DNA of 64,000 nt, taken from NCBI RefSeq assembly GCF_001625215.2, contig NC_030381.2, positions 41,786,689-41,850,688 of the forward strand, given 5' to 3'. The notes beneath the pieces were generated by a model that saw nothing but the letters and a program-made list of their open reading frames with translations, did no database searches and was not told the origin of the DNA. Of this stretch, positions 1 through 12,421 are shown piece after piece (the stretch's first letter is position 1; every line of letters begins with the position of its first letter). Both the position numbers and the translations under genes were made by a program. The stretch is from Daucus carota subsp. sativus (lineage: Eukaryota; Streptophyta; Magnoliopsida; Apiales; Apiaceae).

Positions 1-219
1 ACAAATTAAAATAGTTATTCACCAATTGATATTTTTCTCAGAGTCATATATAAGAGTTTTAAGTAATTATATATAATTTTGTCCCATAAATTATTTACAA
101 TATGTTAAAATATAAATAAAAATAATTTTAATTATATTATCTACTTAAATTATAACTTTCAATTTTATAATATAAAATTATTAAAATAAATAAATTACTA
201 AAAGCTCGCATATATGTTA
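1..219. other. AT-rich intergenic DNA
   Basis: Very AT-rich with no open frame of note and no recognisable motif. It precedes a Stowaway-like MITE. Confidence 0.5.
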
Positions 220-423
220 CTCCCTCCGTCCCAGCAGGCTCTTTACGTTACTTTTTGGCACGCATTTTAATGCTCCTATAAAGTATACTTACATTATATA
301 TTTATTTTTAAAAAAAATCTCCAAAAAAAGTTTGACGTTTAAACTTTATTTAAAAAAAGAAAAAATTAAAAATATGTAATAGGAGCCTTAAAATGCGTGG
401 AAACAGTGCACGTAAGCATGGAG
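220..423. mobile_element. Stowaway-like MITE
   Basis: The left end reads TA|CTCCCTCCGTCCC, the classical Stowaway (Tc1/mariner) terminus. The right end reads ATGGAG|TA. The arms also match further in: CACGCATTTTAA plus a GCTCCTAT-type block on the left is repeated inverted on the right near 379-400. TA flanks both ends (218-219 and 424-425), which is the expected target duplication. It is about 204 bp with no coding capacity. The right terminus is degenerate relative to the left, so this is an old copy. Confidence 0.7.
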
Positions 424-972
424 TACTTCTTTAAGAGGCTCTTAGCTAGTTCCCCTCTTGTCTTTTTACTTCGTTAATTCAGTTATCAAGTCGTCTACTC
501 ATCTTTCGTGTTACCAATTTACCATAGACAAACTTACACTCTAACATGGATAACACAAGAAAAACGATTGTGATATAGTATAAAGTTGATAATGTAGCTA
601 GCTACAAAAATCAGAGCTCAACTATTGCCACCAAGGACACTGACTTCAACTATTCCAACCTCCATTACTCCCTTCCAAAAATATCTAATCCAATAAATTG
701 AAAATTGAAATGCGCATGATGCCACTTTCTATCTCCCAAAATCAAAGATCTTGAAAGTTCGAATTAGTAGATATTCATTCACTAAGTTTGTTAAGTATAG
801 GAAAACATGCATTAAAAGTAATAACCATTGACCTAAAAAACTTGTCAAGAATGAAATGAGGGTTTGAAGCAAAACACTTGTCACTGCCCATTAATTGAAA
901 GAACCCTAATAGAGAAAACAAGGATACTAAAACATGAAATGAGCTTAAACATGAACCCTAATTTACCATACA
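424..972. other. Intergenic, downstream of the ALOG gene
   Basis: No gene recognised. The part nearest 973 probably contains the 3' UTR of the ALOG gene on the minus strand. Confidence 0.4.
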
Positions 973-1698
973 CTAGTTGAAAAAAGACATGTGATGGATC
1001 ATGGAGCTCCGAGGATCCGATAAATGACCCACCACCATCCCTAGCCCTTCAAACCTACCTTCCGAAACCTGAACATTGAATCTCTGATCCTGAGCAAACA
1101 AATCATGAGTACTCATATTATTGTTATTACCACTATTCGAGCAATGATCATTTTCATGTTCTTGATTTGCTGACACTTTCTGTGCCTGCGGCTTCTTTCT
1201 TTTCTTCTTGTCATAAGCTATCCCTCTTGCTTTAGCTTGAGAATCTCTCACTTCCCTCAGATACAACCTGACGGCCCGTGCGCCGAAGGGGTTGGTCTCC
1301 GGTGAGCCGCCGTGCTCCTCGAAGGCGGCGCGGAGGCGGCCGATGAGCGCGTCGAGGCTGCCCCAGGCTTGTTTGAGTGGACAGGGGCAGGGGGCTGGTG
1401 GATGAGGGTGGCCGAAGAAAGGGCAGCTGTTTGTGTGGACCTTGGTTTTCCCGAACTGGTCGAGGTACCGGAGGAATTCCAGGACGTGGGCGCCGCTGCA
1501 TCGCGACAGATGCAGCGGCGGACGGTGGTTCTTTAGGTATTGGCCGAATGTGTTCCAGTCTCGCCGCTTCTGTGATTCGTAGCGGCTGAGCGGCGGCGGT
1601 GGTGACACGTGGCTGGTGTTCGGAATGTACAAGTTGTTGTAACCGTGGGTTGCGGTGGTGGTGGCGGTGGTGCAGCAGTTGGTGATGGCGGCTGACAT
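973..1698 (-). CDS. ALOG domain protein, LIGHT-DEPENDENT SHORT HYPOCOTYLS (LSH) family
   Basis: A single uninterrupted frame of 241 aa, as is usual for the family. The ALOG domain spans about residues 38-166: [18 protein letters not shown] at its start, [20 protein letters not shown] in the middle, then [19 protein letters not shown] and [19 protein letters not shown]. The domain derives from tyrosine-recombinase DNA-binding folds and carries a Cys/His-rich zinc-ribbon insert (about 92-107, ending CPCPL). A nuclear-localisation cluster KKKRKK follows at 164-169. Flanking N- and C-terminal segments are low complexity (Thr/Pro N-terminal; Asn/Ser C-terminal), as in other LSH proteins. Known family role: nuclear transcriptional regulators at organ boundaries, inflorescence and light-dependent growth. 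From memory it looks closest to Arabidopsis LSH5/LSH6, but the subgroup is uncertain. The coding region is clearly more GC-rich than its surroundings. The start at 1698 is the first ATG of the open frame. Confidence 0.93.
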   Translation of the reverse strand: MSAAITNCCTTATTTATHGYNNLYIPNTSHVSPPPPLSRYESQKRRDWNTFGQYLKNHRPPLHLSRCSGAHVLEFLRYLDQFGKTKVHTNSCPFFGHPHPPAPCPCPLKQAWGSLDALIGRLRAAFEEHGGSPETNPFGARAVRLYLREVRDSQAKARGIAYDKKKRKKPQAQKVSANQEHENDHCSNSGNNNNMSTHDLFAQDQRFNVQVSEGRFEGLGMVVGHLSDPRSSMIHHMSFFN

Positions 1699-2184
1699 GA
1701 ATGTAGCTAGGGTTTGCTAGATGACTGTAAAATATATGTATATATAATATCTGATAGTTAACAGAGATAACAGCACATAGTAAATGATAGTGTGTGTGAT
1801 TTGAAGGGTTTGCATGTAAGGAGAGAAATGAGAGAGGAGAGGGGAAGGAATGAGGAAGGGTTTAAAAAGAGGGGAATGAGGAAATGAAGAGCAAGGAGAG
1901 AAAGGGGTAAAATTAAGGTGATGAGGGGGGACAAAGAGGGTCCCATGCAAAGACTACCACGTAAAGTAAGAGAAGGGAAGTGTAATGACAGTTTGAATAT
2001 CACTTCAACATGTCTTTTCACTCTTATTTCTTTCCCTTTCAAACACCTCCTTTTTTCTATTCACGAGTTTATTGAAGCTACTCATTTCTCTACATTATTA
2101 GCATGTCTCAAGTTATGAATAACTACAAACCACTCCAATTGAATGAGATGAAATTTATGTTTCTGGAATTGTTTAGTGTGACCG
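1699..2184 (-). promoter_or_regulatory. Upstream region of the ALOG gene (5' UTR and promoter)
   Basis: Read on the minus strand, 1800-1920 is a CT-rich tract of the kind common in plant 5' leaders. AT-rich TATATA-type sequence lies at about 1735-1750, only some 40 bases before the start codon, so it is more likely leader than core promoter. No firm TATA position can be given. The short open frames here are low-complexity shadows. Confidence 0.35.
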
Positions 2185-2495
2185 TGTGAGATTCAATTTT
2201 GAGGGGTTAATAGGTCAAAAGGTCATTGGATTCATAACTAACATGTTGTTGAATCAAGAATTCAAAAATCCCCTTTAAACGGATCATAGAACTAGATTTA
2301 ACTTGCAGTCAACTAACTGAACTAATAAAAATTTTCATTTAGGTAATCGTCTTTAGCACAGTCGTTAAGTTAGTTGATTGCAAGTTAAATCTAGTTCGGT
2401 GCACTGTTTGAAAATTTTTTGAGTTAACTGTCCCAACTGCAAGTTAATCATGAGTTCAATAATTTTTTTACCTATTAACCTCAATTTAAGCAACT
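2185..2495. repeat. Foldback / long inverted-repeat element
   Basis: The left arm (about 2190-2320) and right arm (about 2364-2490) are imperfect reverse complements. The inner arms are strongest: AACTAGATTTAACTTGCA at 2290 pairs with TGCAAGTTAAATCTAGTT ending near 2396. The outer arms share GGTTAATAGGT on the left against ACCTATTAACC on the right. The loop is about 43 nt. It has no coding capacity. It looks like a MITE or foldback element of unknown family, and no clear target duplication was seen. Confidence 0.55.
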
Positions 2496-3121
2496 GATCA
2501 GTTTGCAGCTACTCCTTTGACAAGTGAATTAGACATTTCTTGGTATATACAGGCAGAGAAAACTGTAGTTAAAAGAAAGATTGTAGGTAGTTTATATACA
2601 TGCAAGCATACTGCAAAATTTACAGCAACGAAGAGTTGGACAATTCTATGGAATTCAGAATACACGTTCACTCTTCTGTGAAAGATCTAATAGATCAGCT
2701 GATACAGATACATGTTCTCTCTCTCCCTCTCTGATAATAAAGTTGCATGACCTGCTATTTACTGGTTAAGACCATGTATGCATACTATCTTGGTTTGGGT
2801 AAAGTCGTGGTGTGGATTGACCATTCTCTGTCTGCATTGCATGGGACGTTGCTTGTACCACTCGTCTCTTTTTTCCTTCTCTTGTTCCATTATATCTGCA
2901 ACTCCTGCAGTATTCCCTTCCTCCACAATTATTTCCTTCTGTCTCTTTTACCTATGAACCTATGTTCCACACACACACTCACTGTATTAAATATGCACAA
3001 CAGCGAACATCTCCTCACCGCTTTTTATATCATCGGTTTTTCTATACTGTGTCTATAGACACTTACGAAACACCACATTTCATATATTTAACTTATTTCG
3101 ATTGACTCTGACCAATGTTAT
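2496..3121. other. Intergenic, no gene recognised
   Basis: A 103-codon open frame at 2747-3058 is hydrophobic and low-complexity, without any domain I recognise. I regard it as chance. Confidence 0.4.
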
Positions 3122-3438
3122 AGGTCCTGTTTGGAGATTAGCTGTTAGCGGATTGAATTAGATGTTTTGACTACCGGATTGAAATAGATGTTTTGACTAA
3201 CGGATTGAATTAGCTGTTTCCCGTAAAACTGTTTGGTTAATAGCTGATTGATTAGTTTTTTCTAACACAAAGCAAAACTTCTAACCCAAAAAACTCCTCA
3301 AAGTAGTTTTTTGGGTCCAAACTTCTATTTCAATCCGTCAACTACCAAACACTTATATTAACGGATTCTAATAGTCAAACCTCTAAACCACCCCAAAACT
3401 CTGATTGTGCCCCAAACTTTTAACTTTCAAACAGGGCC
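3122..3438. mobile_element. TIR MITE, Tourist (PIF/Harbinger)-like
   Basis: The terminal inverted repeats are AGGTCCTGTTTGG on the left and CAAACAGGGCCA on the right, resembling the GGnCnTGTTTGG ends of Tourist-type MITEs. The interior repeats GGATTGAATTAG-like units, some inverted near 3330-3375. It is about 317 bp and non-coding. The target duplication is unclear (TA or a trinucleotide). Confidence 0.55.
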
Positions 3439-6400
3439 ATAGTATAACTATATTTTAATGCATATGTTATAAATACGCATAGTCAATTAACTGAGAAGTA
3501 AATTTCTAGTTGAGAAAAGAAAGTGTCCTTTAGAACTATTGATCCAAAGAGGGAGAGAGAGGGGTGACCAAAAAAGAGGAGAAGTATCGTTCTCAACAGC
3601 AAATGTCGTTTTACAAGTACATTTAATACTCACTCATGGGGACCTTCTTGTATTCAATTCCTCCCTCTGCTTTTATTAATTATGTACACATTTTCTAGCT
3701 GTTGTTAGAATTATAAATCTTCGTTTGTATTGCAGACCAGTACCAGTTATTCACACAAGTAGAGTGATAGAGCTCAACAGTGAGCAAATAAGCTGCATTC
3801 AATGCAAAATATTGTATCGGCAAATGGCAATGATAATAAACTGTTTACGGGCTTGTCAATTTCATAGCGGTAACTACCTCGCTCCGCCTACGTGATTTGA
3901 AAGGAATTTGAGATCTTAATCCAAAGGGACCTAGCTAGATTTCAATTCATATATTGGGATCATTACTAACGAATAAAATATTACTACTATATATGTAACA
4001 AATGATCAATATTGTTTTCAATAATACTTATCAGTTATACACGTTTGAGAGAGGAATCGACACATATTCTAATATTCTTATAAAATATAATTTTATAATT
4101 TGTTTTATAGATATTTTTCTCTGAACAAAAATACAATGTTTAAATGTTTTTTGGAAAACGAAAAATTTTAAGAAATAAATTATAAAACTATACTTTTTAC
4201 ATCTTAAAATACTTGTGAGTAATGGGAAAAACAGTCATTTTCGTATAATAACGAGGGGTACAGAGGAGTAAAAAAATGAACGAAATCTAGAAATATTTTT
4301 TAATTATATATTTATTTATATTTTTAAATTTGAAAAAATAGAAAAGCTAAGAAAAGAGGTAAATTGGAGTGGTAATAGTAGTCATGTCATGACATCAAAG
4401 AGCAGCAGCACAAATCATTTGATTGACAGGGGGGAGATCACTTGTTTGTAGTATTGATTTTTAGGCAACAAGTTGGGCAAAAGGAGGAAGTAAAGGAAAG
4501 GTTACATCTTGTCAAAATGTCAAATCCAAGCACAGAACAATCCAACGCAAGAAAACAAAACATAACAAGAAAATTATGACTCCTCTCTTTCTTTTTTGTC
4601 CATTGGTTCATATTTCATCCATCTATTTATTTCTTTATTCTTCCCCTGATTTAGCACTGTGTTTGGCACGTGGGTCACCCTAGATCTTAGCTGCAAACTG
4701 CAAATCCCATTCTTTTGTTTTCATCCCTCTGTCTCCTCTTCCTCCATTCCTAAAAATATTTATCACCAAAATTTTAACAAACAAAACATTTGTTATAATT
4801 TCTAAATATATTGTTCACATTTAAAAATATAAATTTTCTTTAATTTCAAAACTGAGTCTTGTTTTCACACCGTAAATAATTCCACGATCTGGCACTGTGT
4901 ATTAGTCTAATAACCGACAGATTTATTTGTTTTACTATACGGGGATTATGTATTTTTTTTTCATTCTTATTAAGATTAATTGATAATTGCTTGCATGTGG
5001 TTATAAAGTTTGGAGGAAAACCAAACAAAGCTTTTACAAAAGGTAAGAATTTATTGTTATATATAGGTCACGGGTCGGCAAGCATGGATTATTTTTATGA
5101 GAAAAGTTTTGGTCTGTGATGTTATAGTGCGGTCTATGTTGTTTTCTGGACATTCGATGATTCAACACAAAAAGACTTCTGCTTTCTTTTCCTTTGTATT
5201 CAAAGTAGTACTGGAGCTTCCATATGTAAATTGAGAAACTTGTGAAATGAGAGGGTTAGGTATTATGCAAGTTAGTACAGGCAGTATTCTCCACAGCATT
5301 ATCTCTTTTTAGCTCCTTTTTTTTATTTGTTTTTTGAGAGAAATGCAGTCAAGATGTAGTGTTATCGAGAATCGAACATGATTTCATAAAATATTAATAG
5401 ATTATGTTATGCACTTATGAATAGGCAAGGTGGTGTCTACTGGTATATTTTGAGATACTATAACAATTGTTTGCTTATAACCTAATCCCATTGATGGTAC
5501 ATTTGTGGAAGCACAGGCCAGACGGAGTTAAGGGAGTTAACTTTTGGTACAACCGGGGCCAGTTCTATGAAATGGAGAATTTTTAAACGAAGTTTTTAAC
5601 CCTTCACAGTACACAGAAGAACTATGGTCATTTATGATATATTATTCATCGTACAATCTGCAACAAAATCAATCAACAATAGCAATATTGTTCGTGTGTG
5701 TGAATAACGAAAATAGTGCAAATAAACTGAGCAAGAAACAAATTAAAATAACTGAGAAGGAAAGAACCGTAAAATTCAAATAGTATGTAAATGTCTCTTT
5801 AAAGCGTATAGATTAGCCCTCATCGTATGTTTGGGCGCATTGTTTTTTAGGATAATTAAACGGATTTCAGTTAAACAATGTGTCACTTCCAACGAGTATG
5901 AGAGAGCCGCTAGGGTTTTAGTTTATATATGAACCTTACGACTTATGATGATTATATGTAGAGACCGCAAACTGTGTTAGTTACTCAATCAATTAATTTT
6001 GTTAAATTTTAATCCGTAATTAACTCGAATTAATTAATATTTCATCAAATCAATTATATTAATTATCCATATCAAAAGCGAATTAATTATTTAAGAGCTC
6101 AAATCTAGTGGAAATAGAATAGCAAAACTAGTGGTCGCACCTATGGCCTTCACAAATTTCGAATTTGTCCTAAAAGATGGAGCAATACCTTACTAACACA
6201 TTTGAACATTACTAAAGTATTGTGCTATATAAAACAATGAAAATTCCTTTTCCATATTAATGTGGACTAAGTTTGTTTAGCAAATTTTCCAATCTCAAGG
6301 GTGCAACTTTGAATGAGGGTTTTTCAAAGCAATATCCCAAAGGGTTTTCTTAGTAGTTTACCGGAAGAACAGGCTGCCAAGGCATATGACTACCGCTTTG

Positions 6401-6480
6401 AATTCCAGCCTTGGAAGGACCTATGGGGAGGCAAGATATCTGGGATGTGCCGACTCTTGTGTCTCTATTACATGAAGTGA
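3439..6480. other. Intergenic, AT-rich, no gene recognised
   Basis: No convincing coding exon, RNA gene or terminal-repeat structure was found in this 3-kb stretch on either strand. Confidence 0.4.
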
Positions 6481-6489
6481 TAATTAGTA

Positions 6490-6800
6490 AGCAACATAGA
6501 CATCCACCTGGTCTTCTACATAAGCAGCGGAGACATTCCTCCGGTCTTCAACATAGGTAACAGTGACAGGCCTCTGGTCTTTAAAATAAGCATGTCCATG
6601 TGAAGGTTTTGATGGTTTGCCTTGCATTGATCAGGTCAAATGGCATGCCCAAATGGCAATATAGCCCTCTGTGATGACCAATGAAGTATACTCTTGTAAT
6701 TTGGAGGCAAATGGGCCTCTCCATGACATCTGCCGAGAGAGAGATAGTGGGTGTGTTACCAAGTAGAGCAACAGATTTAGGAGATGGTCGAGACACTTGA
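6490..6800 (-). pseudogene. Remnant of a Ty3/gypsy reverse transcriptase
   Basis: The minus-strand frame at 6581-6796 contains GLYCHLGMPFDLINARQT, a degraded form of the gypsy RT block YCYxVMPFGLKNAGATYQ. The flanking sequence is broken by stops, and no LTR or other polyprotein domain was found nearby. The adjoining 6490-6590 region repeats a CTGGTCTTn-ACATA-type unit three times. Confidence 0.6.
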
Positions 6801-7059
6801 CAAACACCCAGTTAGGTAGATAGGCTGAGTATCAATGAGACAATATTAAGAGTGGATATACATACATACATGTAATCATATTCTTTAAACTCAAGAGTTT
6901 ATGTATATCCTACAAGATGAATTAGGGTAATTTCTTGGTCTGATGAGTTTATTAAGAGACAATATAGGTGCGAGTTTTGTTTGAGAAGAGGAAGAGACTA
7001 AATAACTACTAATCGTGAGAATTTTCTTCTATTTTTTTAATAAAACTTAAATTATATAC

Positions 7060-7391
7060 GTCGGTTAATATTAGATAACCGTCATATATGTTGCCACTTT
7101 ATACATCAGGGTTCAAAAACACTGACGTATATGTCAACCGTGTATAAACACTTTATACATCAGGTTGAAATAATGTGACGTATATTAAATTGTTATACGT
7201 CGGGTAATCAAATGTCGACGTATATGATCAATATACACATCGGTGTTTTCGTGAACCGATGTAAAAAGTACTTAAAACATATTAATATACGTCGTCTTCT
7301 TTAAATTTTGACGTAAAAACAAATATATACATCGCTTTTTTTAATGTGTGATGTAAAATCCACGACATAAAAAGCCATTTTTGTACCAGTG
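7060..7391. mobile_element. One end of a CACTA (En/Spm) transposon with subterminal repeats
   Basis: Read on the minus strand the sequence begins at 7391 with CACTGGTACAAAAATGGC, a typical CACTA terminus. Many copies of a TATACGTCG / TGACGTATA motif in both orientations follow, which is the subterminal array bound by CACTA transposases. I could not find the opposite terminus in the window, so this is probably a truncated end. Confidence 0.7.
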
Positions 7392-8350
7392 AGAGTGAGA
7401 GAGCTTGAGTAATAAGGTCTGCTCTTTCTTCTTCTTCGATATGAACAACAAGCTTTCTCAAACTACTCACACCGACATCTGTTACACCGGATATGTTCTG
7501 AATATTAGCTTGAGAAGTCGAGGTTGGGTTGCCAACCTCATCTCGTGAGGCAATGTTAGAGGTGGGGCAGATGCGTCGGTGTTGGTAACAGCCGAGTTCG
7601 GGGTTGCGATAATAGTCTGGATGTTATGAGAAGTAGCGGTGTTCCTTGTAGGTAAGGTTGTCAAATTTTTTTGAAAGCTCTGATATCCATTCAAAATATC
7701 TACATTCGTTTTCGAAATAAAGCAGATATTATTTCTATCTGAAATAAATGGGTTGTTATCCGTATCTGTATCCAATAATGTCCGATACGAATACAGATAA
7801 TGGCATATACAAATACAGATATAGACATTTCTACATGCGTTTAATTTTAGCATATGGAAATAAAGATTTGTATATATATATATATAATAACTATAACTAT
7901 AATTAATTAATGATATATTTTTTTCTTCATTATTTTAATATATTTTATAAAGATATATTTTTGTACGGACCTTTTAATATTTATATATATATATATATAA
8001 ATAAATAAATATATATATATATATATATATATTATGTATATAATAAACTATTATTTTAAAAACTAATATATTATATTATATGTATAATATACACTATGAT
8101 ATGGGATATTATTAAAATTATCTAATAAATTAATAAGTTATTTTGCCATTAAACCAAAAAAATGGATAATGTAAAATGGGTTCGGATATTATCCGGATCC
8201 TGATATTATTCGCCGAATTCAAATTTATTTATTTTTCAAAATATTAGTTTGGAATTTAGATGCGGATTCATATACAAATTCAGATTTTCAGATTCGAATT
8301 CCAATATAGACATAGTCGTATCCGAATTATCCGTTTGATTGTCCTAATAA
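7392..8350. repeat. AT microsatellites and a TATCCGAAT-rich degenerate repeat
   Basis: AT dinucleotide tracts lie at about 7870-7890 and 7985-8035. Flanking them (7690-7830 and 8180-8340) are repeated forms of TATCCG / CGGATA and ATTCGAAT-like words in both orientations, suggesting a decayed DNA transposon. No clear termini were found and no gene was seen. Confidence 0.35.
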
Positions 8351-9439
8351 TAGGTGTACCAATGGGAGGAATAACATCATCATTAAGAGGGGTTGACTAT
8401 GTGTAACCTAATTTTGTGTTGAATTCATAGGTGGGCGCTCCTGTCTTTGTAATGAGCTTTTATAATATCATCATTAAGAGGGGTTGAGTTCTTCAACATA
8501 AGACTACTATATATCAATTTATAGCTCATTTTCACTAGCCATTGATGGGTTAAATTGCAGTTGATAAATCTATATTCCTCATTCTTTGATAGCTTGATTT
8601 AGTCATTAATCTTCATTTCACTCGTATAGTTTACATGATTTAGAATGTTTACAAATTGACATCCTAACTACGATATATTGATAGATCAAAATCTTATCAG
8701 TTGATCACCTTGTCCTATCAACTACTAATAATGGAAAGTACCTATTTTGTTAAAACACCTTATCCGTTGACGGGTTATCTGATCAACGGATATTACAAAT
8801 AGTTTGCTATTTGTTGATTAGCTACACTTTGACAAATAAATTACACTAAGTGTTGACTTATCTTCAAGACTAACATGTTCATAACATAAACTTGTACATA
8901 AACCGTAGATGCAAGAATATTCTGCAGGTTAAAGGCTACAACAAATTATGTTCTTGGAAAGACATAACCCATGGCTTAAATACAAGGAGTGATATGAGGT
9001 TGTCTTAGGTAAAATTAAGAACTAAATGGAAAGAACTGTCTTGACGAATGCAAGGTCTTAAACTGGAGATCTAGTTAAAAAAATAAAAAAAATTAAATAG
9101 AATAAATATTCATCTGAAGACATGAGGATAGAGAAAAGATGAAACATGTTGAGCTTGAGATGAGAAACTCAAATGCATGTCAAGAAGAAATACGAAAGAT
9201 TATGAAAAGGTAGTGAACACTTTGACAACAAAAAAGACCAATCATTTTTTGGGCATATGTATCTTCTTGATTTCAGCATAGTGTGTGGATTTTGGATTTT
9301 TCGTTATCAAATTATCGAGCAATATTTGTGCAGAATAGCTTGTATTAGATTATGTGTAAAACACAATAAATTGATAAAAGTCTTTTTTCAGTTTGAAGTT
9401 GTTATATGTGACTACAAGGGGCATTTGCACGGGATCACA
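8351..9439. other. Intergenic, no gene recognised
   Basis: AT-rich, with no domain or termini. The last part may belong to the LINE remnant that becomes recognisable from about 9440. Confidence 0.35.
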
Positions 9440-10590
9440 AAGCTTTCTAAAAGTGTTTATGGTCGCTTAGGATGCTTGGAAAGGTTTATTAACTTCTTGT
9501 GGATGGTATGTAAAGGTTGTCTACCAACAACATATGCACTATCCATGAAGCATGTGGATATAGATGTTAAGTTGTTAACCATCCCTAGTGTCATCGTTGA
9601 GTGGATAATGATATCCATGTTCTCTTTTAGTATAAATTTGTAAAAAAAATGTGGCAGTCTACTGAGTTCTTATGGATGATTCATATATCATCAAATGAGA
9701 CTTTGTTCCAAATCTTGTTGATGATTCTTTAGGTGTGCTAGAGATCAATAGGCATGATATGCCGGACTATTTGGAACTGTAGGAATAAATGGGTGTGGGA
9801 GAAGGCAAATGGGCCAACTTTTGATTTTCAAGCTGCCACATCTAATAATACAATTAGCGTGAAGCGAATCTTCTAATGAACACGACATATTAAAGCTTTC
9901 TATAAGTGTTTATGGTTGCTTACGATGCCTGGAAAGGTTTATTAACTTCTTGTGGAGGGTATGTAAAGGTTTTTTTTCAACCAACAACATATGCACTATC
10001 CACGAAGCATGTGGATATAGATGTTAACTATCCCTAGTGTCATTGTTGAGTGGAGAATGATATCCATGTTCTTTTTTAGTATAATTTTGCAATAAAAGTG
10101 TGGTATTCTACTGAGTTCCGATGGATGATTAAAAATAAACGTTGATGTGACTAGTTCCCAGAATGATGGTATAGGATTGGGTGTTCCATTCGGAATTTAT
10201 AGGCGCAAATTCTTGGAGCTCGGTATTAGAAGGTTGAACGAAATTAGCAATCGAAGGAGGCAGAAGCTATTAGTTGGAAAAAAAATTTATCTTGTGCTAA
10301 GGAACTAAATTTAATTTATTGTAATTTTTGAAATAGGCTCTAAAAATGTTGGTCATGGCGTGTAAGGGTTGGAGAGGCGAAGGCTATTTTGTTATCATTA
10401 TCATTGATTGTCATGAAATTTTAAAGCACCTTGATCATGTGCTATTGGGTCTCTGAATTGGTTGACTCGAAAGGCGACACATTTTATGGAAGGCATAAAA
10501 GACCGATATGTAACTCCTCACGAGTTTTTAAATCATGTACTAGATTCTAATATAATTTAAGAAATTCAAACACGATAGGTTAAAAAAAAG
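9440..10590 (+). pseudogene. 3' remnant of a non-LTR retrotransposon (LINE) with an internal duplication
   Basis: The plus-strand frame around 9470-9560 reads FINFLWMVCKGCLPTTYAL, matching the zf-RVT zinc-binding block (FLWRxCxGxLPTxxxL) found after plant LINE reverse transcriptases. Further on, about 10128-10215, KINVDVTSSQNDGIGLGV resembles the start of a plant LINE RNase H-like domain (KxNVDxS...GxG). About 10255-10315 gives EAEAISWKKNLSCAKEL, as in that domain's EAxAL helix. All are broken by frameshifts and stops. A direct duplication is present: 9440-9681 recurs, slightly diverged, at 9893-10130. An A-rich tract at 10572-10588 could be the old poly(A) tail, and a Helitron begins just after it. 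Confidence 0.6.
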
Positions 10591-10598
10591 AGTTGTCA

Positions 10599-12421
10599 TC
10601 TATACTATACTATTAAAGCCGAAAGATTAAAAGTTTGGTCGGTCGGTACGCGGGCTTTTATACGGACTTTTATAATTAGCGGGTTTCAAACAAAATTAGT
10701 GGGCTTCAAACAAAATATAAACAAATCAAGACATAAAACAATTAAAAATACATGGCCAAATACGGGGCTATCTATATACCAATTATTCTTTTTAACTAAA
10801 ATATGTTATCTTTTTATATATTTTTTAACTAAAATAACTCCATTATTTAAAATAACATCGAAAAACATAGTGATTACGTTTTTAACTAAGACGCATTATC
10901 TTTTTTATTTATATATTTTAACAAAAAAAAACGGATCTTCTACGGTTAACACGGGCTATACATATACACAAATACTATTAAAGCCCAAACATTAAAAGTT
11001 TGGTCGGTCGGTACTTGGGCCAAATTATGAGCCTACTTATATAATCAATTATCTTTTTAACTAAATCTTTTATCTTTTTTTATATGTTCTAACTAAAAAA
11101 ACTCAATTTTCTAAAAATAATATTGGACAACATAGCAACTACTCTTTTTAACTAAAACACATTATCTTTATCAGAATCCTAACTAAAAAAATCGATTTTT
11201 CAAAAACAACGCATGCAACATTCATATAAAAAGATATTATATATCTATATTATTATACTATTAAATCCGAAATATTGAAAGTTTGGTGAGTCTGTACTTG
11301 GGCCAAAATACGGGCCTATCCATATACTAATTATTCATTTTAATTAAAATATGTTATTTTTTTATATTTTCTAACTAAAAAAACTCCATCATTTAAAATA
11401 ACATCGAGAAACATAGTAATTACCTTTTTAACTAAAACATTATCTTTTTTATATTTTCTAACTAAAAAACATACCTTCTACAATTAACAGGAGCTAAATA
11501 TATAAAAATATAATATTGTTATATATTATTTAATAAATAACCTGTGATATTTTTCAACCAAAATACATTAACATTATTTTTAAATACACTAATGGATTCA
11601 CTTTAAAAGTAATATTATAAATCTATAATATACTATTATATTGTTAAACCCGAAACAAGAGTTAGTCGGTAGGTCAGTCGAGTTCGGTGAGCCGGTTGAT
11701 ATTCGACCAATGAACCTCCTTAATTTATAACATACTAGCTTATAGCCCGTGCAAGGCACGGGAGCTTTTTAATTATTTATAAATTTCTTAAATATATTTT
11801 AAATGGTGTGAAGAAATTTAATTTATAAATAATAAATTAAAATTTTCAATAAAATAAAATTCGAAATTATAATTTGTTTGTAAGTTAGAACTGTGGTAAA
11901 TACATCATCACAGTCATTAATGGCTTCAAATAAACTATTGTAATGAAGCCATTCCTACTATTATATTGTTAAACCCGAAACAAGAGTTAGTCGGTAGGTC
12001 AGTCGAGTTCGGTGAGCCGGTTGATATTCGACCAATGAACCTCCTTAATTTATAACATATAGTATATTTTTTATAATTATCTATTAAACCAAAACATTTA
12101 GGTTAGTATGATGTGTCGATATTTGGTTTTGTACGTGTTTTTTTAACTTAATAGGTTACATACTATATTATTAATTATCAATAACGAAATATTAAAAGAT
12201 TGATTTATTAGTTTATGTCTGATTATATTCGACCTAATTTTTGATTAGCCATTTGATGAAATTAACTATTAAGACTTTATCATCTGTTAAATAAAAAATT
12301 TATTTAATCATATTATTCTATCATAATTTTATTCTCACAATAATATTAATTTAAGTTAAAATATATATGATAAAATAGCAAATATTATAACAGCCCGTGC
12401 ATTGCACGGGTTTTAAGCTAG
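10599..12421 (+). mobile_element. Non-autonomous Helitron
   Basis: The 5' end is A|TCTATACTATACTATTAAAG. The 3' end is a perfect 7-bp hairpin (CCCGTGC, loop ATT, GCACGGG at 12394-12410) followed by TTTTAAGCTAG|T. This fits the Helitron rules: 5' TC, 3' hairpin plus CTRR, insertion between A and T, no target duplication. It encodes no Rep/helicase. Internally, the block around AAAGTTTGGTCGGTCGGTAC recurs three times (near 10620, 10985 and 11275). A segment of about 105 bp starting ACTATTATATTGTTAAACCC is present twice (about 11629-11734 and 11953-12058). Between those two copies, at 11735, lies the 3' terminus of another Helitron in reverse orientation. Confidence 0.8.
11735..11775 (-). mobile_element. 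Nested inverted Helitron 3' terminus
   Basis: Read on the minus strand it gives CCCGTGCCTTGCACGGG, then CTATAAG and CTAG|T, a hairpin-plus-CTAG Helitron end in opposite orientation to the host Helitron. No matching 5' TC end was found, so it is a fragment. Confidence 0.55.

Noticed and set aside
1312-1589. Overlapping frames on the plus strand within the ALOG gene
   Set aside because: Shadows of the GC-rich ALOG coding sequence.
2747-3058. 103-codon hydrophobic open frame
   Set aside because: Low-complexity composition in pyrimidine-rich DNA; no domain and no gene context.
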